A DNA stretch of 64,000 bases from Pseudoneurospora amorphoporcata (GCA_033297205.1 MU859071.1:62001-126000), one strand, 5' to 3'; positions 43,094 to 55,072 are shown, numbered from the stretch's first letter. Notes: generated by a model not told the origin, from the letters alone. Translations and numbers: made by a program.

Positions 43094-43343
43094 GGGACAG
43101 TGGTTGAGCGGTATGGTGCGCAGCTTTGCTTTGCAATGCACCAGGGTTAGGCCCAGGGGAATAATGCCCCTCAGATAGAAGACGTTCTCGTACAGGAATT
43201 TACTTCCCAGGTCGCACGAGATACCAACTCACTGAGTAAGGCCCTGGGATCGTAACGTGTAGCCGGCGTCTTCCGGCTATGCAAATAGGGTTAACAGTAC
43301 TCCCTTCCAGTGGCTGTCCCCTGTCCGATTCGCGATCGAGACC
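43094..43343 (+). ncRNA. Candidate structured Pol III RNA of about 230-250 nt
   Basis: The ends can pair: GGGACAG (43094-43100) with CTGTCCC (43314-43320), seven perfect pairs. Right behind the 5' strand is a consensus A-box TGGTTGAGCGG (43101-43111) and after the 3' strand a consensus B-box GATCGAGAC (43334-43342), followed by TTTCTTTT and a seven-T run (43359-43365) as terminator. Internal helices that can form: GGTGC/GCACC (43115-43142), AGGGG/CCCCT (43155-43171), TCTCGT/ACGAGA (43186-43221), CCCAGGG/CCCTGGG (long-range), ACTCA/TGAGT, and TAGCCGG/CCGGCTA (43260-43279). No open frame. I could not match it to SRP RNA, RNase P, RNase MRP, U6 or 5S by their conserved motifs. A SINE is another possibility. 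Confidence 0.4.
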
Positions 43344-43638
43344 TTTCTTTTCCACTCCTTTTTTTCTTTGTTATTTTTGTTATTTTTGGAGAAAACCGAG
43401 AAGCAAGCAAACAGAGCGAGAGGTAGTTTTGTGTTCATGAAATTCATTGCTCAGTATGGGACATCATAGATGTCAAGTACAACCCTAGCCCCCATGTTTT
43501 GCCCCCTTTTCTGTAGAAACCAGGAAAAATTAACACCTGATCCGACTTCTGTCGCTGTCCATCCTGCCTCTCATTATTGTATTTTTGTTTTGTTTTACTT
43601 TCTTTTTGTTTTTATGAAGTCGGCTACCCTTCGATTGC

Positions 43639-45261
43639 CTAGGCGAGCTTGATAGCAACGGACTTGCACTGGGTGTAGCTGGCAAGAGCAGCCTCGCCGA
43701 GCTCGCGACCCATACCGGACTCCTTGTAACCACCGAAGGGAAGCTGGTGGTGAAGGGCGTTGTCTGTTGGCGCACAGGATGGTTAGCACGACGAAGCAGT
43801 ACGACATCTGACTTCAAGTGGGTATACTCACAGCAGTTGACCCAGACCGTACCAGCCTTGAGGTGGTTGCTGGCGCGGATGGCAGTGTTGAGGTCCTTGG
43901 TGTGGACGGCGGCGGCAAGACCGTAGTTGGAGTCGTTGGCGAGCTTGATAACCTCCTCCTCGGTGGAGAACTTGGCGACGGCGCAAACGGGGCCAAAGAT
44001 CTCCTCCCTCATGATCTTCATGTCGGGCTTGACGTTGGTGAAAATGGTAGGCTGGATGAAGTAGCCCTTGTTGCCGTGGCGCTCGCCGCCAATCTCGAGA
44101 GTAGCACCCTCCTCCTTACCGGCCTTGATGTAGCCCATGATGCGGTCATACTGGAGCTGGCTGACCTGGGGGCCCTGGAAAGTCTCGTCGTGGAAGGGGT
44201 CACCGACCTTATTCTCGGAGGCGCGCTTCTTGAAGGCCTCAACGAACTTGTCGTAGATACCCTCCTGGACGTAGACACGAGAACCGGCGCAGCAGGTCTG
44301 GCCGTGGTTGAAGTAGATACCGAAGTTGACCCAGTCAATGGCCTGCTTGATATCGGCATCGTTGAAGATAATGTTGGGGGACTTGCCACCAAGCTCGAGG
44401 GTAACCTTCTTCAGGTTGGACTCAGCCGCAGCCTTCATAATCTGGCGGCCGACAAGGGTAGAGCCAGTGAAGGCAACCTTGTCGATGTCCATGTGGGAGG
44501 AGATGGCGGCACCAGCAACCTTGCCGATACCGGAGAGGATGTTGAGAACGCCAGGGGGGAAGCCGGCCTCCTTGACGAACTGAGCAAAGACGAGAGCAGA
44601 AAGAGGAGTCTGCTCGGCGCTCTTCATGACAACGGTGTTACCAGTGGCGAGAGCGGGGCCGATCTTCCAGGCAAGCATGAGGAGAGGGAAGTTCCAGGGA
44701 ATGATCTGACCGCAAACACCGAGAGGCTCCTGCCTGGTGTAGTGGAAGGTGTCGGGGGAGATATCGATCGTCTTGCCCTCAATCTTGTCGGCCCAACCGC
44801 CGTAGTAGCGGATGGTGCCAACGACGGCGCCAATATCACCACGGGCCATGGTGATGGACTTGCCATTGTCGAGAGACTCAACGGCGGCGAGGAGGTCGAG
44901 GTTCTTCTCGACCAGGTCGGCGAGCTTTAGGAGGTAGATACCACGCTGCTGGGGAGTGGTCTCGCGCCAGACACCATCGAAAGCCTTGCGGGCGGCGGCA
45001 ACGGCAACATCGACATCCTTCTCGGTGGCCTCGTGGACGGAGCAGATGACCTCCTCGGTAGCGGGGTTGATGACCTCGAAGGTCTTCTTCTCGACACCCT
45101 CGACGAACTCGTTGTTGATGAACCTGGTAGAGTGCGATGGTTAGCTCGAGCTTGGAAGAGAGGGAGCTGACTGCTGGTGATGTAGCAACTTACAAGCCGG
45201 TGGGCTGCTTGTAGGAGCCGGTAACCGGCGTCTTGAGCTCAACGAAGACGGAAGAAGACAT
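43639..45261 (-). CDS. NAD(P)-dependent aldehyde dehydrogenase, ALDH1/2 type, 494 aa
   Basis: Exons 45194-45261, 43832-45123, 43639-43763; 1485 nt in frame. It oxidises acetaldehyde and other aldehydes to acids. Motifs: FINNEFVEG at the N-terminus, PWNFPLLMLAWKIGPALATG (cofactor pocket), AFTGSTLVGRQIM, the general-base motif VTLELGGKSPNIIF, and the catalytic Cys in FNHGQTCCAGSRVYVQEG. EEIFGPVCAVAKF and NYGLAAAVHTKD follow, and the last exon gives LPFGGYKESGMGRELGE. No targeting peptide is seen, so a cytosolic enzyme is likely, like the aldA group of filamentous fungi. Codon use is strongly biased to C-ending codons, as expected of a highly expressed gene. Neighbours give no pathway clue. Confidence 0.95.
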
Positions 45262-47180
45262 TTTAACAGGAGCTAATGCAGAGGAAGTGGGGTATGGGGT
45301 ATCTTGGGAAAGAAGAGACAACAAGAGGGAAGAGAGCAAGGCTGGACAGTGGAAAACACAACCTCGAAGCTCTGGAGACGATTTCGCTTGAATGCTTTTG
45401 GAAAGAGAAGAAAGAGTTGATAACCGGAGAAAGAAGAGAAAAACCGCAGGACGAGGTGGCGGGGGAAGGAGGTTGAAGTAGTCGCGGCAGGCGCAGTAGA
45501 CTCGGAGACTAGATATCTAGTCTAGTTTCGGCATTTCCCTTTCAAGTACCCTATTCGTCTTATCCCTCTTGGCACTCGTGAGATTGCGGTCGTCGTCCTT
45601 CAACACGGAGCGGGGTCATGGATGGTGCCGGGCGGCGTTATTTAGTGCGGTGCGGCTGACGGTTGGCTTTTTTGGGTGGGTGTGACCAGGACACCAAGTA
45701 GAGTAAACCACAAACACTACGATGTTGGTAGTTCTACTCCGAGTTGTTCATCGGTTTCAATCCTTACCTTTCAGTTGACACCACAGACACTACCTTTCTA
45801 ATAGTGTGCAAGCAGTGGTTGCATCGGCATCGATGGCCGCGTCTATCATTGTCGCCGTCGTCACCATGTCCCTCTGTTCCCCGCGAGCCTCCCCCGCATT
45901 CTTATGGCGGAAAAGGGGCCAGCCAGTAAGCTTAAACTCGGCTCCCGTCCAGGATCATCCCGCGGTTGCCGGTTGGCAAGGTACTGCTTTCCTCAGTTAA
46001 GCCGAGCTAGAGCGCAGCCAATCACATGTCCCATCTCTCTCTTTGAGACTACGATCGTTAAGGATCCCTTCTCAACCATCCAAACGATCATTGACTGCAC
46101 GGATGAAGGGGTTCATGCACATTGGACAGGTTCCTCAACGAAAAGGAGGCACGAGAGGCCAACAGTTGGCCGCTACCATGTCATAATGCAGCGCTTTACC
46201 CCGCATTCTCTTCAGGTCTCCTCCCCAAGTCCACCCCGCTGTTCCACCCGATCGCCCTTCATCTCAGCAACACATCCATTCCATGCCATCACCATGATCT
46301 TCAAGGTTTTTCTTTCATGAACACATTCATTTGTATCACTCGAACGCATATAAAAGGACATGGATGGTCTAGCACAGGCGGCTTCAATCTTTTTCGGCTT
46401 TTGCTAAGACGAGCCAGGAGCCTCGTTGGAGTTCCTAATTCCAACCTCGGGTTAATGTTCAGCGAGGCGCCTTGTTCAGGGGGTGCCCATGTGCGATGCC
46501 GCTGTGGACTCTTACTGTTTCAATCCCCGACTTTTGAACCCCAAACAGCGAAATGACAACACCAACCTCAACATACCCAAACCCATGCTAACTAAATCTC
46601 AAATGTTGCCTTGAAGGCGATACTTCGGATGTCTTGCTCTTCCCCACGGACGGACAAATATGCAGCCACGAGGCGTCCTCACTTCCGGCTCTCCGAGATC
46701 CTTCCCTCTCTCCGGAGCGTGGGGGCCATGTGCGAGATGGCGCTGCCAAATCCGGACGCCATACCTACTACCAACTAGTGTCAACTCTTCTTCGTCTAAC
46801 CTATCATGGTCATAATTGTGCATATAGGCGTCCTATGACACGAGGCCATCCCCATACCAGCGAGCCTCCGAGTCCTATAATACACTACGGACCAAGTAAA
46901 TGGAGAGAAAGCTCGAAAGGCGACCCGCCATCGAACCATATGGGTTTGATGTCGTTCTAGATGTCTGATGGGTTTTGGTAGGAAGCAACCCCAAAACCCT
47001 CACTCAGTCTAGATTGAAAGACTACATCAACGCCCAAGGCACCACCCATTACGATGAATAATCTGAAACCTCCATCTTCCCTTTAAAACGTGCCATATCG
47101 CATCTCCCCAAGGACAATGGCCATGCCAAGAAGAAACAATGAACAAGACGTTGTCTACATCTGGATGTGGATATAAGAAC
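45262..47180. other. Intergenic, 1.9 kb: promoter of the aldehyde dehydrogenase and flank of the transposon
   Basis: AG-rich just upstream of the start at 45261 (CT-rich on the coding strand, as in strongly expressed fungal genes). The rest has short frames without motifs. A TA target site at 47181-47182 ends the stretch. Confidence 0.45.
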
Positions 47181-47182
47181 TA

Positions 47183-47284
47183 CCCCATGCCACGCCCCCA
47201 CTTTTTTGGAACTCGCCAGACTCGCACCCCCTAAAGTGGGTGCTCACTACCAAAACAACCAACCCACCAAAACAACCAGATTCT
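47183..47284 (+). repeat. Left terminal inverted repeat of the transposon
   Basis: Inverse complement of the right arm with about 25 bases of extra sequence: an insertion within the CCAGAC/CCCTAAAG part and a duplicated ACCAAAACAACC block. Part of its inner end precedes the 3' side of the transposase gene. Confidence 0.85.
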
Positions 47285-47380
47285 GCAAAGATGAGGGTAT
47301 ATTCAACAACGACGTAAATATCTAACGTTATTATACCCCTTTTGGTACACCTCTGCAGGCTGAGTCTTGCCATCCCTTTG

Positions 47381-49043
47381 TCATTTTCTAGCCAGTTTTG
47401 CAGCTTCAAAAAATGTATTTTTGGCTGCGTTTTTGGCCTTGCTATCCGCCTTCTCAACTTTCTCCCGTGCTTTCTTGATGTCGTCTTCCTCCTTCTTTTG
47501 TACCATGGAACGTGCATGAGAAACCTTCAATACGCCTCTACTCTGTAGGGGACGATTTTTTAATGCTCTGCGTTGTCGTTTGATGGTTTCTGCATACTGC
47601 GTTCTCCCTAAGTCTCTCTTGACTTGGATCAACTCTGTTGCAGCAATCTGACCACCTTTGATATAGTTCGTGACCTTTCTTTTAAAGGTAGGAGACAAAG
47701 CCTTATTCTGATCCATAATAGCTGTCAAATCTGAAGCAGCCTTATTCATTTGTCGTAAGTTCATAGGCGTTTGAAATGGCGTAGAGGAGGAGGAAGTCTG
47801 TCTAGTTGGCGATGGTGTGTGTTGTATAACACGTTCTTGTAGTGGCCTTAGTACTATATCTGGATTGTATGGGTGAATCCCGGTCTTCTTGAACGCTGAT
47901 TTTATCGTCGTTACTTTGAAGGCTTCCTTTCTTACACCTTCAATGACGGACAGGAATTCCAACTTGGTGATCTCGGTGAGGCCATCACGAACAAGAACGT
48001 CAAGCGCCTTTGCATGGTAGTGCTTCAAAGGCTGGAAGACGACAACGTCTAGCGGTTGTAGTAAGTGTGTAAGGTGGGGGGGTAAACCAAATACCACAAT
48101 CCCATGGTCATCGCAGTATTGTATGAATTCCCTGGTGTGGTGTGAACCATGGCCATCAAGTATCAACAACCTCTTCTTTCCTTGCTGCATACGCTTTGAA
48201 TGCTCGTCGAAGTGCTTCAGCCACTCAAAAGATAGCTGATCATTGGAATAGCCGGTAGGAGCAGTGGCGATACGTGAGCGCGGATCGAGTTCAGCGGTCC
48301 TGTACCAATTCGCCATATGAAGTTGACCTGTGAGAATTATGAAGGCCGGGCAGCACTCTCCCGCCGCCGAGATAGCTTCGATGCACGTTGCTGATTCACG
48401 GTTTTCTGGGATGCCGAAGTAATGGGCTCGTTTCCGTTTTGTAACCACAACTTGGTCTTTTCCAATACCAATACGAAAGCCAGTCTCATCCATATTCCAT
48501 ATGTCTGATGATAGGAAACCGTCTGCGCGAATGACATCAAGGAGCTTAGCAAAGTAGGCCGCTACCTATCATGACAAAGCGTTAGCAATTCGGCTGTAAT
48601 CTGCACGAGGGATTCGGGCTCACCTTATCCACGTCCTCATTGTCTTTGCGGGCAGCATCCATCTTCTTCTGCAACATCTTTGCGTACTTGTGCCGGCGGA
48701 TGAACCGCGACGCCCAGTTGTGACCAACGCGGGGCGGGTCCCCTCCTGCAGGCTCGGCCTTGGAGGCACGAGTTCGAAGGATGTAATTCGCTGCATCTTC
48801 GACGAATTCAGGGCGTACAGCAAGGTTAATCCTATCGAGACGATCGATATAATTGCAGAGAGCGATTTCCTCTGCTGGAGACAGCTGGCTGTTGTGTGCG
48901 GGCTGTCCTTTCTTGGGGGGGATGCCTTTGAGGCGGTTGCGGAGGCGTTGACGGGGAACCTCGAAATCCCTGCACAGCGCACTGACTGGATACTCAGGAT
49001 TTTTTTGGTGGAAATCTACTGCTTTCTGCAAGCGAGCCTCCAT
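47381..49043 (-). CDS. Pogo/Fot1 family transposase (DDE superfamily), 534 aa
   Basis: Exons 48624-49043 and 47381-48565; 1605 nt, one 58-nt phase-0 intron with a TTGCTAAC branch site. The N-terminus holds a psq-type helix-turn-helix (RLQKAVDFHQKNPEYPVSAL, then FEVPRQRLRNRLKG) and a CENP-B/Tc5-like helix-turn-helix with WASRFIRRH at about residue 120. The catalytic core follows: NMDETGF (first Asp), LLILDGHGSHHTREF (second Asp), LPPHLTHLLQPLDVVVFQPL (third Asp). It ends with a long Lys-rich helical tail. An in-frame frame continues upstream into the inverted repeat; I chose MEARLQKAV at 49043 because it directly precedes the first HTH. The gene looks fully functional. Confidence 0.9.
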
Positions 49044-49113
49044 TGTTTTGATCGCGATACCGTACGTGCACACGTCGTGGTGGCTGTGCGAAGAAAGATG
49101 GTTGTAAATATTA

Positions 49114-49190
49114 AGAATCTGGTTGTTTTGGTGGTGAGCACCCACTTTAGGGGTCTGGCGAGTCCCAAAAAAGTGGGGGCGTGGCACGGG
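49114..49190 (-). repeat. Right terminal inverted repeat of the transposon
   Basis: 77 bp, inverse complement of the left arm, ending CACGGG before the TA target duplicate. It lies just upstream of the transposase start, so it likely also carries the promoter. Confidence 0.88.
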
Positions 49191-49192
49191 TA

Positions 49193-50225
49193 TCAGATGT
49201 GCTCACCATAATCACCGATTTTACCCCTCTGTGGTGTGCATTGTTTCTGTTGATCGGTTCGGTTTCTACTGGGCCGGGTGTCTCGGTGTTTGGGAATAAA
49301 GCATGCATGAGAAGCCTGCTTTGTCATCAGCTCAGTGAGGTAGGCGCTCACATATCAAACTTCTTCCGCCGACTTTGCTGTCGTTGAGAAAGGTTCCTCG
49401 ACTTTGACAAAAAGTTGCAGTCAACAACAAAGGGTAAGTGAAACGGGAACCTCAACGGCCCACGTCAACAGCATGCACGATTACGAAGTGGGGCCAACGT
49501 CTTGTTAGCGGTAGTGAATGGGACAAGACCGCTGACTAACGCGTGTCTAACAGTATCCCACCCTGCTGACACACATAACTGCTAACAGCTGCTTGGGTGC
49601 TGCCACAACATCCACTGCAGCACTAATGTCGGCACAGTGAGGAAGGAGCGACTCCTCGCTCGTCTGCATCACGACCAGAAGGAAAGAGGCGATGGTGAAA
49701 CCGTGCAGTACTTTCTTTTGCAGCTTGACGAGTTCAGTTTCGAGGAACCTTCTTGGTTCAGGTTCGCTCTGCACAAGCGCTGGCGTCTGTTTGTTGCAGC
49801 CAAATGCCATTCCCAGCAGTTGTGCCTTCTCCAAACCGTCGCCCATCGGTCAGCATTTTTGACGCGCCTTCCAAAATTTGCCAGCATGCTTGGACGTTGT
49901 GTATCAACCCATTGGGGCTAGAAATAAGGGCAAAATTTTCTCTTGAGCTACTCCTCCAATCCATGTCCGAACACCTCAACGGCCAGCAACCAACGCCGAT
50001 CCACGACCGACCGACCGGCCGTCCGATTGACCCATTACACTATACCGTAGCATCTTCACGTGTACCATTTAGCTTGATTGACTGGATCCCTTCTCGCGGC
50101 CGCTGATTGTTCCGGTCGACGGCTCAGGAGGCCGCTGCTCCCTTCCGACAAGGGCCAGAGTCTCCCTCAACGACCGCCGTTCCGTCATCGTGTTCAATGG
50201 GTCGCGGTCCCCCCTCTGCTTCACC
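49193..50225. promoter_or_regulatory. Intergenic: flank of the transposon and promoter of the TBF1-type gene
   Basis: Short frames without motifs. The last 250 bp before 50226 are rich in ACCGACC and CAACGACC tracts and hold a start-proximal pyrimidine stretch, fitting a leader. No repeat copy of the transposon is present here. Confidence 0.4.
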
Positions 50226-53200
50226 ATGGCTGATCCCAACTTGACAGCGGCCTTCGAGGCTAATCTCCTGGCTGCCCTGAGCACGCATACCGAAGAGGCC
50301 AAGAGCACGACTCCAGCTCCGACTCCGGCTCCGGGTCCAGCTCCCGTTCCCACGCCGACACCACCGTCAATACCGGCCCAGGATGTTGCTCCTCCTCGAC
50401 CAGTGCAGCAACAATCACAACCACAACAGTCACCGCTGAACCCCCCCGTACAGGCCTCTCAAGGTCCCCCACACCAGACAGCCCAGCCGCCCCAGCAGCA
50501 GTTGTCACCAGCTTCCTCTCTCAGTCATGCTCTTCAGCAGGCTCTACAAAGCTCGAATCCTCCGTCTTATCAGACGCCCTCGATACACCAACCTCAACTC
50601 CCCGCGACGACTGCTGCGCCGATTTCTCAAACGCTCGTACAAACCCCGCCACCCCAGCCGAACCCTCATGCAGCTTCCAACGTGCCTCCCCAGGCGTCTC
50701 CCGCCCTGGCAGAATCTTCGAAACGGTCTCGTAGCCTCGATCCCGAACAAGACTCGAATGGCAAACGCCCCAAGCTTGAACATGTTGATGAGATGGACCA
50801 GGACGTACCGTTTGATATCAAGGCGGCCCTCGCAACTGCCCTTGGGGATTTCGAGAAACAACACAGCCAAGTAGGCAACGATAGCTCGCTCGAAAACCCA
50901 TCCGGGTGCAGCTCAGCTCCTCCTCCAGCCCCCGCGGTCTCTCTGTCTGCTACAGCTACACCGATGCCCGAGAAAGGTCGGGATAAGCTTATGAAGGCCT
51001 CATCTAATTCAGCTTACATGATCCGTTCAATGAGTCTGCCAGTGCTCGGGAACCTGGCTGTTCAGATTCTGCTTCGACTATCGCAACAACCACGAAACGA
51101 AACATCATCACTTCTTTCCGAAACCGATGCCGAGTTTCGAAAACACTATGACTTGTTGACAGAGTCGTTCAAGTTGGCCAGAAGGGCTTTCTCTGACAAC
51201 CCTGTGCTTCTCCCGGACGAGCTAGAGATCAACGATTCAGAGGACCGCGAGACGATCCGGGTTGCAAACCTAGCTACCACGGCCATTAGTGCATTCGGTG
51301 CAAATGATGTTGCTTGCAAGGATTTGGACGACTCTTTCTTCTCTATCTTTGTACCAGAAGATGGCGAGTTCAAAGATACTTTGACGGATCTGCTCCTTAG
51401 CCTCAAAACCCAGACCTTCCTGGATTCATTGGATGAGCAGGCGACTCATCAACAGGTCACAGAACAACTCGGCAGGTTCTTCCCAGATAACTTCGAAGAC
51501 TGGCTCAAGCAACGCAATCTTGATGTCGTCACGGACACTGATGCGGATCGACTTGCCGCGAAGATCAAGGAACGGAGGGACCTATTGTCCACAGTGGCCA
51601 ATAATGAGCAGCCCAAAAGTATGTTTGAGCCCATGCTTTGTTACTGAATGTCATGCTAACGTGTAAAAGAATCTCTGGAGAGCAAATACCCATCCGATAC
51701 TTTTCCCGAGGCTCTCTGTGCCTTTTTGCAAAGCCACATTGGGGTAATCGCTGAGTACGCCGAGGAATATGGGGTTAAGATCCCGATTAGTGATGAGCCG
51801 ATTATATCGGGCCCAATTCAAAACGACAACAACGTTCAGGACGAGCACGTCGACTTGGCCGCCCTTTTGCAGTCCAAGATTGTCGAGAACGGCGAGCTGA
51901 AAGACTTCCATACGGGAAACCCCAACAACGAGGCGTCCGTATCGGTTGATGACAATTTCGATCTAAGTAAACTTATCGAGCAATCTCTCCCTGACCATAT
52001 CAACGCAATGAAAGACGGGCTTCTGGAGCAAAACGGGCAGGGTGAATCAAGCGGGCTCTTCGACACAAAGGATCTGGCATCCCTCATTGCTGAAAAGCTA
52101 AACGATAATCTCGAGACACCGGTTCACGGGCTAGGAAATGTGCCACAGAACTCCTATGAAGACACCATGCGGGAGAACCACGGCCAAGGTAAGGCTCAGC
52201 ACGCCATGTTGACGGACCCCAAGACTAACCTTGATGTGACAGTACATCCTCAATACCATAACATCAATCAGCTACAGACAGCGACATACCATCAATATCC
52301 CCAAACACAATCTTCTAATGTTGGAATGGGGGCAACGGGGGAGACACTACCGCCTAACCAGTCCTGCCCCACGTCGGTTTTATACGAGAAGGCAAGGCAG
52401 GCCGCTGTCGCAAAGTCCTCGAGCACGACTCGGAGAGAGGGACTGCATTCGACTCGCCGACCATGGACCCCCGACGAGGAAAAGGCTCTAATGATGGGTC
52501 TCGACATGGTGAAGGGGCCTCATTGGAGTCAAATTCTGTCACTCTTTGGAGCTCATGGGTCGGTTTCGGACATTCTTAAGGATCGCACGCAGGTCCAGCT
52601 CAAGGATAAAGCAAGGAATCTCAAGTTGTTCTTTCTGAAGACAAACTCAGAGATGCCGTACTATTTGCAGAGTGTCACGGGTGAGCTCAAGACTCGGGCG
52701 CCCGGACAAGCTGCTCGTAAGGAGGCGGAGGAAAAGGCACGTCTGAATGCGGAGGATGAACAAGCACGGTTGGCAGGCATCCTGACACTGGGTGGACTAC
52801 ACAACAACCATCATCCAGTTGCCGGCAGCCCGATCGCGCCCTCTCCTGCTCGTGCTCACACCGCAACTCCTGGGCCAGGGGCTAGTCATATGAATGGGAC
52901 GTCCACACCCACGCCCACGCAAGCACCGACAAACCAGCCTGCGGCTCATGCTCCAGTCCCGATCTCACCAATGGTCAAGACTGAGCCCGTGGACCACTCG
53001 GCGCATCAGGCCAGCAACCTGCCCCAGATTCAACCGGCCCCCGCTCCTCAGCCATTGCAGCCGGCGTTGAAGCCTCAACCGCAACCTCAGTCTTTACACC
53101 AGCAACAGTCGCAGCAACAGCTACAACAACAACAACAACATAATCATCATCAAACAAACGCTCAACAACATCCACAACAACACTCGCAGCAACACCCGCA

Positions 53201-53804
53201 AGCTTTACAGCCACTTCGACCCCAACAGCAACCTCAACAACTACCCCAATCCCAAATGCGTTCTCAAACCCCCCAAACGCTGGCACCAGCCCCACAACAA
53301 CAATATCAACAACAACAACAACATCAGCCGCAAGGGCAACACCAACATCAACAGCTGCACCAACAGCAGCAGTCACAACAGCATCTACAGCAACACCAAC
53401 AGCCGCAGGCGCAACCGCAGCCCCAGGTACAGGTACAGGTACAGGCTCAGCCCCAGCAGCAGCAGCAACAGCAGCAGCAACCTCAGCAACAACATCAGCA
53501 ACAGCACCAGGTGGCAACGGCTCCAGTATCAACGCCAACGACGACGACGGCAACACCACCAACAGCAGCTGCTCATCCCCATGTCAGTGTTGCCGCTACA
53601 GAGTCAGCACCGGCAAGTTCGACGTTGAGCAATCAAGCCACGCCGAGCTTTGGGCTCCCACCCATACCTCCGAACCACCACTCAACACCGGATCAAGCTC
53701 AAGACGTGAAGCTGTTTGAGACACTCCAGGCTGCAATCGGTGCGACTTCACCTGCTCACGAGAGCCATGCAGCGGCAACAGTTTCCGAAACGTCTGCCGG
53801 GTAG
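50226..53804 (+). CDS. tbf1: TBF1-type telomere/promoter-binding protein: TRF-homology domain, telobox Myb, polyglutamine tail, 1175 aa
   Basis: Exons 50226-51618 and 51670-53804; 3528 nt across a 51-nt intron. Order: a Pro/Gln-rich N-terminus (residues 1-170) with basic KRSRSLDPEQDSNGKRPKLE; a TRF-homology region (about 255-510) beginning AYMIRSMSLPVLGNLAVQIL and including SFKLARRAFSDNPVLLPDEL; an acidic linker; a Myb domain at about 745-805 with RRPWTPDEEKALMMGLDMV and the telobox signature in DRTQVQLKDKARNLK; then a 350-residue tail dominated by Gln with His/Pro. TBF1 proteins bind TTAGGG repeats at subtelomeres and promoters such as those of snoRNA genes. It could alternatively be the Taz1-like telomere protein; telobox at the middle and TRFH order fit both. 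An upstream in-frame GTG exists but the ATG at 50226 is preferred. Confidence 0.88.
53050..53520 (+). repeat. CAG/CAA glutamine-coding repeat tract in the TBF1-type gene
   Basis: Long imperfect run of CAA and CAG codons broken by CAT, CCG and CAC. The longest pure Gln block is about ten codons, around 53455-53483. Mixed CAA/CAG use limits slippage. Confidence 0.85.
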
Positions 53805-55072
53805 AATCCAGGCCCTGAAAGGTGATGAGGACGTAGAGAGTGGTATAATTGAGTTTGGGGAGCGTTTGGTGGCAGAGGATTGTCAACTACTGGTGCATGG
53901 TGGAAGTGAATACACGCGGGCTTGAGAGTCCTTTTTGGTTCTTTCTTGGCACGGAATTGAGATGATGAAGGGATTGTCATGATCACCAATTTTTAGGCGT
54001 TTAGGTTTACGCTATGGGTGGCAGGAGAGAGTGCTTGGCGTTTTCAGACATGCTTCGGATTCTCAGGGGCTTTTTCTATGCCACTGATGGTTATACAAAA
54101 GAGGCGGTGATACCACGGGGACTTGATACGGTTAGACATTGTTGTCTCGTACCTTTTATAGCGGAGGTTTTTATTCTGAGAGCGAAACATGGAGGAGTTT
54201 GAATTACTGGGCTGCTCTCTCGTGTTTTTCGAATCGTCGAGGTATGCAAGTTGAATATAGGTTTTATGCATGGCCCCCTCTCTTTATGCACCGCTGCGTG
54301 AGAAACTTGGTTAACGCCGAGGTTGATGCCGAGCAGGCCAAGATTGGGCAGCGAGTTGACTCGTGACTTGGCAAGTGGGCAGCAGGGAATTTGCGGGGCT
54401 AATCTCGGACTTCCGACTTAAAAGTGCGAATGCCCCAGCACTCGCCAGGAAGGAGACATCGAAGCTAGAAGGTGCCTGTAGGAAATTTTACTGGGAAAGC
54501 ACTGCCAAATCCCAGGCAACGAGATCCTTTTTTTGCTTCTTCATCTCCACTTTTTCCTTAGGACTTGTTCAGTTGCTGTGGACATTTTTATTTTCCTAGA
54601 AAGACGAATCGAACGCTACGTTTCACATCACATCATTTGCTCCATCAAACCCCTACCCCAGATCTTCTGATCAGTTCCATCAGGGACCACCACTCTGGGT
54701 ACAGTACCTGTGCGGAAGCACAGGAAGCGAGACAGGAGCTTGGGTCGGATATTTACCAGATTGGTTGATAAGAGGACAGACAGGCAACTGGCAGGGAGAG
54801 CTCGGTAATCGAATACATACACGTCCGGCAGCACAGTTACCGAAGCAACCCCAACACACACAACATCGTTCTCCGATTATCCGACAACCCTTCGTAGCCG
54901 GCTAAAACACCGTCAATCAGTGACTGCACTGAGCAGACCCTGTCCTCCACACTCAACCGCCTCAAAGGGCTGAAGGGCTGAAGGGGCCAAGACCCACAAA
55001 AACCTTGGGCCGTCTCCGAGTCCAATTCCGAGCCCGCCCTCGTTTTTACTCTCGGACCTCCGGCTGGCCTCC
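53805..55072. other. Intergenic: 3' region of TBF1-type gene and promoter of the zinc-cluster gene
   Basis: Nothing coding recognised. Sequence from about 54.5 kb on is richer in CA and TC tracts, fitting a promoter and leader for the gene starting at 55073. Confidence 0.45.

Larger units (their letters stand above)
47183..49190. mobile_element. Fot1/pogo-type DNA transposon (Tc1/mariner superfamily), about 2.0 kb, apparently intact
   Basis: Bounded by TA dinucleotides (47181-47182 and 49191-49192), the Tc1/mariner target duplication. Terminal inverted repeats: left 47183-47284, right 49114-49190 (77 bp). Both begin CCC(C/G)..TGCCACGCCCCCAC, then share TTTTTTGG, ACTCGCCAGAC, CCCTAAAGTGGGTGCTCAC and ACCAAAACAACC. 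The left arm is longer by a small insertion near 47221 and a tandem copy of ACCAAAACAACC. Between them lies one complete transposase gene without stop or frameshift. No C-to-T saturation typical of RIP is apparent. Confidence 0.9.

Noticed and set aside
43141..43151. GGGTTAG as a telomerase RNA template or telomere repeat
   Set aside because: Only one repeat unit with no extension to the 1.5 repeats a template needs; taken as chance.
43818..44930. 370-codon plus-strand frame opposite the aldehyde dehydrogenase
   Set aside because: Mirror of strong C-ending codon bias; the Gly/Leu/Val-rich product has no motif and the minus strand is a clear dehydrogenase.
52975..53562. 195-codon minus-strand Val/Ala-rich frame
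   Set aside because: Antisense of the CAG/CAA tract in the TBF1-type gene.
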